Assembly: GCA_963576735.1 (NCBI GenBank)
Contig: OY755174.1
Location: forward strand, 186,001-250,000
Origin: Bedellia somnulentella
Taxonomy: Eukaryota > Arthropoda > Insecta > Lepidoptera > Bedelliidae
Reading direction: 5' to 3'
DNA: 64,000 bases
Part shown: piece after piece, positions 11,001 to 23,165 of the stretch
Numbering within the stretch: position 1 is the first letter of the stretch
How the letters are laid out: the number at the start of each line of letters is the position of its first letter
The notes under the pieces: generated by a model
The model's input: only the letters and a program-made list of their open reading frames with translations
What the model was told of the DNA's origin: nothing
Databases searched by the model: none
Made by a program: the position numbers and the translations under genes

Positions 11001-14000
11001 CGTCATCCCATGGCTTCAGGACATCTTTGTGGCATGTTTAGCCCACCAATATATTCCCGTACAATGGAGAGAAGTAAGGGCCACATTTTTGCCTAAACCA
11101 GGAAAAACAGACTATACCCAAGCTAAATCCTTCAGACCCATAAGTCAGTCATCCTTTGTGCTGAAGACACTAGAACGACTATGTGACCGACATATTATAG
11201 ACGGCCCGCTCAAAGCCAAGCCACTTCATTTATACCAACACGCATATACCACAGGCAAATCGACAGAAACAGCACTACACGACGTAGTAGCAAAGATCGA
11301 AATAGCCATGAGCCAGAAATTGATGACACTAGCTGTGCTAATAGATATTGAAGGAGCCTTCGACAAAACCGCATTCCAAAGCATAAAAAATGCACTAGAG
11401 AGATATAATATCGATCCTACTCTAAGTGACTGGATTGGAAATATGCTAGGACAAAGAGCCGTCCAAGTCGCCCTTAACGAAGCCACCAGAGCAAGAGTCA
11501 TGAGAGGATGCCTCCAAAGAGGAGTACTGTCCCCACTCTTGTGGAATATGGTAGTAGACGATCTTATACGACGACTGAACAACAAAGGATACTATGCAAT
11601 AGGATATGCAGACGACATAGCAATCCTCATAGACGGTCCAAACGAGAAAATAATATCGAATCAGATGAGCCAAGCACTGAAAATCGTAGAAACCTGGTGC
11701 AAAGAACAACAACTAAGTGTAAACGCTAACAAAACCGAAATGATCCTATTCACAAGAAAACATACATACATACATTTACTCACGGGTATAAATCCCTAGA
11801 AGGGGTAGCCAGAGCTAAGGAATTCGAAATTTCTCACCCACGTTTGGAAAGTGGAGTGGGGAAAAGATGGTAAAATAAAGGTTGTAAGTGATGGGTCTCC
11901 AACCGCATCGCCCAAAAATCCCTTAAATTCCTTAATACCGTTAGTCGCCTCTTACGTTCACCCACCAGAAGAAATCGGGTAGTGCTATTCTAAGCCCGCA
12001 CTACACAGCAAAATCAAAATAAATTTCCACAACCCACCAACACTCTTCTGGACTTCACTCAAACTATCGAACGAAGTAAAATACCTAGAAATCATCCTAG
12101 ATAGCAAACTCAACTGGAGTAAACACGTGGATAGAACGATAACTAAAGCCACCATTGCATTATGGCAATGTAAAAAGATACTGAGGAAAAACTGGGGACT
12201 TCATCCCCGTATCACACACTGGCTATACACCACAATTATAAGACCGATTGTATCTTACGGAGCACTAGTATGGTGGCCCAGAACCGTACAAAGCACCTGT
12301 CAAAAAACTCTGGAAAAAATGCAACGGGCAGCCTGCATAGCCATAACAGGAGCCATGAAGACAACACCAACTGCAGCCCTCCAAGCAATGTTAAACCTTC
12401 CACCGCTACATCTATACATTCAACAAGAGGCAGCAATAACAGCCATACGACTTGAAACAAGCAAAATGCTACGCAAAGACTGCAGAATAAAGCACACAAC
12501 AATCAAAACAGAAGCCTACCAATATCAACCTATGATGGAGAACCATGCGACAAAATAAAGAAGAGACACATCTTTAACAAACAATACGAAGTTCTACTAC
12601 ATGAAGAACAAAAAGTCTACTCCAAATTCAATGAATTACGGATATATACAGATGGATCGAAGACAAAAGATGCAACAGGCGCAGGAGCTTTCTCACATAA
12701 ATTCAACATCAAAACATACAAAACACTAGGCCAATACAACACAGTATATCAAGCAGAATGCATCGGAATACTGCTAGCCGCCACAGCCATACTGAAAGGA
12801 AGGGTAAACACCACAAACATCAAGATGCTCTCAGACAGCAAAGCGGTACTGCAAGCACTGAAGAGCAACACCACAAATAACGGTCTAATCCTACAATGTC
12901 ACCGAACATTAGAGAAAGTCACTGAAATAAATGAAGTCATACTACAATGGATAAAAGGACACAGCAATTCGCTAGGAAACGATGCAGCTGATGAGCTAGC
13001 TCGTAGAGGATCCAACAACAAAATAGAAGGACCAGAACCAATACTACCAATTCCCTTCAACCAATACCGCACCTGGTTGAGGCAACGCACACAAGAACAA
13101 CATAACTCTCTCTGGCGTGAAATGAATGAATGCCGCCGGTCAAAAGAAGCGATGCCGGACATAGATAAAAGACTTACAAGACGACTATTTCAACTAAACA
13201 GGAGAAGCCTAAGAATGATAACAGGAATCATCACTGGTCACTGCTCATTAAATAAGCACTTTCACAACATCGGTGTAACAGATAGTCCTCTGTGCAGAGT
13301 ATGCATGGAGGCCGAGGAGACACTAAATCACGTCATGTTTGAGTGCCAGGCTCTAAACAGCCCGTACTCAAAAGATACGACAAGAACAGGTAGTACAAAA
13401 ACCTTTTTAAAAGACTTAGGACAACTTGAAAGATTTTGGACAGAGTTAGGGTGGATTGAATAAGACGGCCAGGGCCCACGTAAAAAAAGTTCCATTAGGG
13501 AGCTATGTGCGGAAACCAAATAACTAATCTATCTATCTAAGCCCGTAAGGACCACGACATGGGGGGTGACTAACGACCAAAGGGACACGTTCCCCCTAAG
13601 AAGTCCCGGTCACGAACACAAACAATCCGAGACTGCGCGTGGCGAACTTCGTGTATCACCGCGTTGTAGAGTTATATACCTATATCTCATAGCTTCTATC
13701 TATATCCTTATTATAGTTCATGGTACCTTTACCGTACGTGGTTACCGTACGTGTAATCCAAATATATCTTAGTCGAACCTTACTCGTTGTCTCATTTACT
13801 TGTCTCCATCCGCCATCCTTATAAGGCGACCGCGAATTAAAACAAAGTGTAAGTTAGTGAAGTGTAGCTGCTTGCACGAAAAATAAAAATGGATTTGATC
13901 AGTAATGAAGTTACTTTCGCCGGGAAAAATTGTCGTGGTGTGATAAATATACCAGTGAAAATAAATTAAAATGGGTACTACATATACTACCCCTAAACCC

Positions 14001-17000
14001 CCAGTGCAAACCCCTGTGACGGCGCAAATTGGATATCAAAATAATATAACAACAAATAGTGTGGACATTCATATCGGCATAATATCTTGGTGCATGCTGA
14101 TTATATTGCTGATGTTTTTGTTTGTATCTGCGGTCATCGTTTTGCGATATTGCGCCAAATGCTTTAACTCTTACTTATAGCGTGGAGGACCGTTTCGAGC
14201 ACAGCCTCCACCAGTGACGTACAAGGTAGGCTACGTACCCTCCCCCCCGGCTGTTGGGCACGGCCACCACCAGTGACGTACAAGGTAGGCTACGTACCCT
14301 CCCTCCCGGATGTTGGGCACGGCCACCACCAGTGACGTACAAGGTATGCTACGTACCCTCCCCCCGGATGTTGGGCACGGCCACCACCAGTGACGTACAA
14401 GGTATGCTACGTACCCTCCCTCCCGGATGTTGGGCACGGCCACCACCAGTGACGTACAAGGTATGCTACGTACCCTCCCCCCGGATGTTGGGCACGGCCA
14501 ACACCAGTGACGTACAAGGTAGGCTACGTACCCTCCCCCCCAGATGTTGGGCACGGCCACCACCAGTGACGTACAAGGTATGCTACGTACACTCCCCCCC
14601 AGATGTTGGGCACGGCCACCACCAGTGACGTACAAGGTATGCTACGTACCCTCCCCCCGGATGTTGGGCACGGCCAACACCAGTGACGTACAAGGTAGGC
14701 TACGTACCCTCCCCCCCGGATGTTGGGCACGGCCAACACCAGTGACGTACAAGGTAGGCTACGTACCCTCCCCCCCAGATGTTGGGCACGGCCACCACCA
14801 GTGACGTACAAGGTATGCTACGTACCCTCCCTCCCGGATGTTGGGCACGGCCACCACCAGTGACGTACAAGGTATGCTACGTACCCTCCCCCCGGATGTT
14901 GGGCACGGCCACCACCAGTGACGTACAAGGTATGCTACGTACCCTCCCCCCCAGATGTTGGGCACGGCCACCACCAGTGACGTACAAGGTATGCTACGTA
15001 CCCTCCCCCCCGGATGTTGGGCACGGCCACCACCCCGTGGAAGTGCTGCATGAACACGATCCTGGTGACGCTGAAGCTGGGCTGCACGTTGATGTTGAAC
15101 CCGCCGTAGCCGTAGATCAGCGCCGGGTTCGAGCCGTCCATCGGTAAGTTCTGCAGGAGCAATGGCACACTTTTCAAAAATATATTAAAGATTATATTTC
15201 TTCCGGTGGGTGTATGTAAGAGGAGACTAACGGTATTGGGGCTTTTAAGGGATTTTTTAACGATGCGGTTGGAGACTCATCACCAACAACCTTTATTTTA
15301 CCATCTTTTCCCCACGCAGCTTCGAAAAGTGGCTGAGGAATTATTGATTCTTTAGCTCTGGCTACCCCTTCAAGGGATTTATAGCCGTGAGCTTATGTAT
15401 GCATTTATATGTGCCAGTGAGGATAATCGTAGTGATGTTGTGGGGACAGCAAAGATATACTGGCCAGTGCACTTCTCCTATTTTGTTTTGTATTTATTCT
15501 TGAAATGACAGAAGTCTTTGATTGCATGATCTAGGATATAATAGATATCGTGAGTGTGCGATAGGGTCCTTTAGTGTCTGCGGATAGTCTATGAACAGTC
15601 TATGAAATACAATCGGCTTACTTATGAAGCTTTTATATGATAAAAAATGGCACTAATAAAACAAAAAGTGCTTAAAAAATTATCTTAAATGTAACATTTT
15701 AAATTATTATTATTTTAATCTAAGATTTTAAATGTAAGATTAAATAAAGGGATTTCATAATAATACAACACTAGAATTCTTTACAAAAAGTAAAATTTCA
15801 TAATGCTAGTTGTTTGAGTATCTCATAAGTTTTATAGTTCGAGAACATTGTTGGATGACAATGCCAGGATTTAAGAACATTACTCGTAACAAATTATATT
15901 ATACATATAACACTTACAGGAGGAGAACAGGAAATAGTAGCAGATTAATAAATACCTTTTTGGAAATAATGAACATTGGAATCTTAGTTTTATCTTTACT
16001 TTCGTAGAATATTTGTTTAGCCTCGTACTGGGAGGCGTCGAAACCTTTCACTTTAACTTCTCTAAATACCTGGAATATAAAAAGGAAATACATTATTTGT
16101 GTGTTGAGTGCGAACGATTTTAAGCTATAATATATGCATTTTGAAAATTGACAAAGTTTTTAAGTTTCTCAACAATATACAATACATTAAGTAAATAATT
16201 TACAACATGTTTTCATACACTTATGAGGACCAAATTCTAAAACTCTATCAATAAGTGCAATAAATACATGCAACAAGTCTTCTAAGTAATAAATAAATAC
16301 TGAACAATTCTACATTACAATACTAATTAATATCCAGCAAGATTATTTGATAATTAAAATGTCTTGTGATGACAGAGATCCTTTTCTCATTTTTAGCCAA
16401 ATTGGACTCAAATCAGTGTTCGCAGCGTAATAAGTGCGACAATGAGAATGTCACGTTTGTTGTGAATAGCTGACAGGTTGCGTATGAATAATTGCGGTAA
16501 TTCGATTTAAAAAATCTAAGAAAAAAAATCATCCAAACAGACTCACAACAGACGGATTTAAACGATTCGCTTCTAGATCGTCGCGGGTTCAAGGCCTGAT
16601 GGAGACAATCATCTATGGTGGATTTTTATGTGTAATGTGTTTTTAATTAATGAATTCACTTGTCAGTGCCGTAATTGAGAAGTGCTGGTACTCACAGTGG
16701 GCGTGTAGGGCTCGCTGCTGAGGTCGACGTGGTAGATGGTGCCGGGCGCGAGGAAGGACATGAAGTGGTAGAACAGCTCGGACTGGGTTCGCTTCCCGGA
16801 GAACCCCACGACGGAACCCACGGCCAGAGGAAACTCCTGAATAAACTCGCCGGTTTTCATCGAGTGCAGTTGGAGGACGCTCTGGAAGGAACGACGTGGT
16901 TTGTATGACGTAGTTTTAAGAAAAGTTCGGGTCAAAAAAGGGGAGTGGTGGCCACATACGGCCTTCCAATTACGTATCTATTCTAACCGTCGATTGTGTC

Positions 17001-20000
17001 GCAAGGTGCAATGTCATAAACTTAAGCGATAATATTGCAACCTGCGACAAAATCGTTGGTCGCCGGATATCCATGGGGGAAGGCCTAAGTCCAGCAGTAG
17101 ACGTTCTATGGCTGATGATGTTGTAATTTTTAAAACTGGCTAAATGAACAAAAATTTACACATTTCAGGAGCGAAAGCACAGAGTAAATTATAAATTTCA
17201 AACTTTCACGCCGTATATCCCTGAAAGGGTTGGCAGAGGTACTTATGCTTCTAAACATCATGGTGTTCAGAGTACCCACGTTTTGCTTGGACAATGTCCT
17301 CAACTCACGTGATAGGGGGCAGGCCCATTGCCGTTTTGTGCTAATACACTGTCACATGACTAGGTATAACTCAGCCATGTGGGTTTCATTACGATGTTTT
17401 CCCTCACCGTTAACAACTATGATAAATGAACCAATCCACCTTGTTAAACCAATTGGTACCTGAACACTTCTTTTATTAGCTAATTTATAATACATAATAA
17501 TTATTCAAGAAAAGAAAAAGAAATGCTTTTATTTAGCACACATATACAATATAATATATACAATATTTGACTGTAATAAAGATCTATATTTCTTTTATTT
17601 CATTAGTCTTAATATTTCTTGCTTAGGGCGATTTGTAATAATGCGAGATAAAAATATTGCATTATTTTACCAAAATCCGTCTTCTAAAATGAGTATTTTT
17701 GATGCAACTGTCACGTGACTAAAAAAGACCGTGATTGGCTATTTCTATAATGACGTAGATTGCGCATAAACAGACTGTGTATCGCTTCTCTTATTGGTGT
17801 ATATTTATGCGGAATTGACGTCACTACGTGCCACAGCCGCCATATTTCTTAAAGTCGCGTTTTCGCGGGACATTTGAATATTGCATTTTTTTTTCGATTT
17901 TTTTATAAAATAGCTGAAATGAAGACATAAAAATATATTTCTAGTGCTCCTTATAAAAAAAAACACCGTAAGATAGTTTTCAAAACTTTGTCAAATAGCG
18001 TATACACAATAATATAAAAGTTGTTTCAATAAAGTTTTTGCTTAATTGGGCTACAATCAGTATTTTTTTGATGTGTGTATTTGCATACACAAAACCAAAA
18101 TTGGTTTTCATTATGAGCCCTACACATGAATGCACACGAGAATATCGAAGATCTAACAAAGGATTTTCTTTGCGTAAGTATTTAGTGGTTACTTCACTTT
18201 TTATTTTTCTTAGCTTCCTCCTATACGTAATTAAATCTCTCCTAAATTAAGAAAATCCACCTTAGCTTGTTAATAAATGTGTAATAATAATAGTACCTTA
18301 ACATCTCGAACATAGTGCAGGACAAGTTTGTCGTGGTGTACGGCCGACGCCCAGTCTAGCACGTCTTTCGGGTGCTCCTGAAAACAAATTGTTTAAATGT
18401 AAATTTAAAAATGTAAATATCGGGGTGTAGAAGCTTATGGATAGTCTTTACCAATTGGAGGTAATGGAGTGACTATATATGTGTTTGTATGCAAAATAAA
18501 ATCTGCTATTAAGAAGAAGTGTATAGTATATTGATAAATTTTGGGGACATTATTTACATGGGATACTACTGTATACCGAGTGGATAGGTGACTCGCTGAG
18601 AGCTAGGTGAGAGCAACATTTATGTGATAAATGATTGATTCTTAGTCTTGGATGTTATAGTACAAATTTAACTTAGTTTGGGGCTAACTTGAAATGTATT
18701 TAATGACAACAACCGTGATAGCCCAGTGGGTAGAATACTCGGTTATCGTGCAAACGACTAGTGTTCAAATCCTGGGTCGGGCCTACACCAATTTGTCTTT
18801 TCTAAAGACATATGTGTGGTTAATTAATCATGGTTGTTAACAGTGAGGGAAAACATCGTGAGGAAACCCACATGACTGAGTTGTACTTAGTCATGTGACA
18901 GTGTATTCGTACAAAACGGCGATAGGCCTGCCCCCTATTACGTGAGTACACTGTTCATGCAAAACGTGGGTACTCTGAACACAAGGTGACAAAGTCACGT
19001 GATGTTCAGAAGTATAAGTACCTCTGCCAACCCCTTCGGGGATATTCGGCGTGAACGTTTATGTTATGTTATGTATTTAATGAGTCCGTATATTTATTTA
19101 TTTTTTAAATATAAGATTTGAGCCATGGCAAAAAAAAATCTAGATGTTTATTTATACTAACACTTATAGCACTTTAAATACTTTTATAAATTTCTGTATC
19201 ATCTTTATCAGCTTAGTCAGTACACCTTATGACGGTTTATCTACTGCGTAGTTCGGACATTTTAAATTTATCAGAAACATAATTCAAAGCAGTAGTTACA
19301 AGAAATCTTAGTTCGAAAGCCTATTACAATGTCAATAATTACATTAATGATGAAGTGGCTTGGTGTCATCAGGGCTCTGTGCAGGATGTTTCCGGGCTAA
19401 CACCAAAATTGTAATGGACGTAAAAAAAGATGTGTGTTGACGAGTTTCTTACGGGTTCTTCTCTCAACAAAACACCTTCCGAAACCGAAGTAAACTTAGC
19501 ATTAAGTTGGAATTTGACTTTCAAAAAACAAAGATTTATCTTTTTAGTTTGAAATAAATGATTATTTTATTTAATTATTTTATTTGCATTCAATCTGAAA
19601 AGGTAGACAAGTAGCCTTCCGAATTAGTAAAAAATTCGGAGGTAGGAAACGCAAACACTACTTCAACGTGTAAAAGAAATAAAGGATAGAAGAATTTCGC
19701 GCTGGCAGCGATTGACACGGTAGCTCGATTGGCAGAGCGACACGGGGGCGTATTCCCGAGGTCGCGGGTTCGATTCCCGCCTGTGTCGTAATTTTTCTTT
19801 CGTTTATTTATTAGTATTTACGACTCATTGAACAAAGAGTACCGGAAAAACCGCTATTGTCTAAGCAAATTTGACAGTACGAAGTCTGTCGGGTCAGCTA
19901 GTTACTAATAATGATAATGAAACACAGAGAAACATGTAAGTTACCGGCACGAGCGTCTTCCAGTTCTTCTCCCCGGGGTTGTCGAGGTCGATCTCCACGA

Positions 20001-23000
20001 GGCGGTAGTTGGGCGCGTCCTTGTTGGTGCGGAAGATGCCCAGCGGGCCCGTGTTCGTTATGTACTGGAATATATAACATAAACATTACATAAACGTTCA
20101 CGCCGTTTATCCCCGAAGGGGTTGGCAGAGGTACCAATACTTCTGAACTCACATGGCAAGCGCCATCGGTACCCACGTTTTGCTTAAACAGTGTACTCAC
20201 GTGATAGGGGGCAGGCCTATCGCCGTTTGGTACGAATACACTGTCACTGTCAGACATGTGGGTTTCCTCACGATGTTTTCCCTCACCGTTAACGACCATG
20301 ATAAATTTACCACACATATGACTTTAGTAAAGACAAATTGGTGTAGGCCCGTCCCAGGATTGGAACTCACGCCCTTCTGTTTTCGGGCGGGTGTTCTACC
20401 CACTGGACTATCATGTCGTTGTCAATACTGGAATATACATTATATTATACTTGGTGTATATGCAGTTACATACAATAGCATTGTAGTGTCGGCTTAGAAT
20501 AGCACTACCCCGTTTCTACCGATGGGTGTACGTATGAGGCGACTAACGGTATTGCGGCTTTAAGGGATTTTTGGGCGATGCGGTTGGTGACCCATCACTA
20601 AAAACCTTTATTTTTTTTCATCTTTTCCCCACTCAACTTCCAAAAGTGGCTGAGGAATTTATAATTCCTTAGCTCTGGCTACCCTTTCTAGGGAAATATA
20701 GCTGTGAGTATATGTATGTTCGTATACAATAGCAATATATTTACATATATACTCATTTATATATTCAATCAAAATCATTTATTTCGGATTATTCATCCAT
20801 ATAGTTGTTAGTAATCGCAAAAACTTACCTATGTCAGTAACAAAAATAACATTACATATATGTTTTGGCCATTTAATAGATTTGAACACATCGTGAAATG
20901 ATCGATCATTTTATGAAATAGTCACATTTCATGATGTGGCCAACTTCATTAAATAACTTAAACTTAATTTTTACCAGATCATAAAATCGTCAACGTTTAA
21001 CGATTTTGTCATCCACTCTTGGCCAGATCGTAGAAACAGGGTGACCTGAGAAATGCGATCCAAACTCTACGGTTTTTTAACATATTGCTCAGTTTTTTGC
21101 AAAGTACTCGAGAACCTTTTCGTCGAAAACTTTTTTTATCACTTTCCTCCTCGCTTAATAACGAATGATAAATTTTTTTACTGCGAGAAACAACACTTTT
21201 GCCAGAGGCCGCCATCTTCACACATAAACAAAGCGTTTTCAGCGCCTCTACCGGTAATCAATGTAACTACTTTACGATATGACCAAATAATCCCAACCAT
21301 TTCATGAAGAAGCCGTGCTAAACAGTTGGCCATATCGAGAAACGATTTCTTATCTTGATCTGCCCAAACCACATGACGATGTGGCCAATAAACTGTGGAA
21401 CATTTCACGAAATACGACTATTTCATGAAATGATCGATCATTTCATGATGTGTTTAAATTTACTATATGGCCACGACATATGTATACATAAATTCGGTAT
21501 GCAAAGTTTTACTAAAGTGATGCTGATTACAAAACCATTTCGAGATATTATGGTTATAAACAATATTCTCTTGAAATTATATCAATTGAAGCTAAGATGA
21601 CTGTTATTTTATCAAAAAACTGTAACAGTGTTTGACCTTCAATGTTGTTTCAAACACATACGGTTTTGCAGTTTATTAATAAAATTTCGAAAATCATAGG
21701 TTTGTTTAGTATAATATCGTAATAATTTCATTTGACATCACAAATTCGTGATATGTATTGCAATCAGCAACATTTTTATAAAATATTTCGCTTCATTTGC
21801 ATGTCGCTACGTGATTTTATCAATCGATGACGTCATTAAGTACAAAAGTTGAACAATCTTTAAAAAATCATAACTTTACAATTACTCATTTTAAATGGAA
21901 AATATTCAAATAAGTCTTTTATTTTCGTGTTTACTATCATAAAAATATTTAATAAATACCAAAAAAAACTTTGCATACCGAATTGTACTGGTCCGGACAC
22001 TACTACTGACAACTGTCCCACCGTCACTCCACACGCCGAATGCTGTTGGAGCTCGCACGAACGCGCTCAAGCATGGAGGCCGTACGGCTTCTTATTATGG
22101 CCGTGTAGTGCCGGCTTAGAATGTCACTACCCCTTTCTACCCACGGTAGTCGTAAGAGGCGACTAAGGGTATGGGGCTTTTACAAGTGGTTTTCATGGAT
22201 ACTTTATTGCTACCAACTTGTCCCCTAACAAGTTCCAAACGTGGCTGAGTAAAACACATGTTTTAAGTCCATAACCACGGCAACAGTGCGTTATGCCGAA
22301 ATGTCGGACGTATCACGTAGCAGATTGCATATAATATCAGTATATCCAGTAAAATAGGGATTATTTGAAAGACTAAGTAACAATACAATTAAGTTAACTT
22401 GAAGGGGAACGGAGCGTCGGAAGAAGAAGGGCATCGTGGCTCTCAAATATCAGAAAATGGACCAACATAGCCGGCGTCGAAGACCTGTTTCGCCTAGCCC
22501 AAGACCAAAGGGGATACTCGGAGCTGACTGCCAACCTCCAGTAGTGGAGAGGCACTAGAAGGAAAAGAAGAATTAAGTAGTAGTAGTAGTTGCTGTGTAG
22601 TATCGGCTTAGAATAGCACTACCCCATTTCTTCCGGTAGGTGTACATAAGAGGCGACTAACGATATCGGGGCTTTAAGGGATTGTTGGGCGATGCGGTTG
22701 GAGACCCAACACCAACAGTCTTTACTTTACCATCTTTTCCCCATTCAATTTTCCAAAAGTTGCTGAGGAATTTCTAATTCCATAGGTCTGGCTACTTCTT
22801 CTAGGGATTTATAGCCGTGAGTATATATTTTTTTTTTTTTTAATTTATTCGTTGTCCACCAACAGCGAACACAACAAACATTGCACAGAACATACAATTG
22901 TTTTACAAAGCCAATGACAGGTGATCACAATTACCGGTTCAAAACAAAAGAGGAACGAAATTAAAGCGGTTGCCCGCGAAAATACAGCAAGTTCATTAGA

Positions 23001-23132
23001 AAAAAGAAAAATAATAATATAAACAACGTTTAAAAAATACAAGGAAAAAAGAGAAAAAAAAATGAACAAAACCAAAAAAAGACCGTGAATGATGATACTA
23101 TGATGATAATGAAGGAAATGTATATATGTATG

Positions 23133-23165
<33 letters not shown>

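Noticed and set aside
14197..15033. CRISPR array
   Set aside because: Units are directly tandem with no unique spacers, and the unit derives from an exon in a eukaryotic genome.
14231..15147. Long repetitive ORFs on both strands as proteins
   Set aside because: They are open only because the 58-60 bp minisatellite unit lacks stops; the composition ([21 protein letters not shown]) is a by-product of the repeat.
19710..19787. Functional tRNA gene
   Set aside because: Acceptor, D and T arms look good, but the anticodon arm does not form a 5-bp stem with a 7-base loop, and the sequence with its flanks is repeated at 38613-38760.
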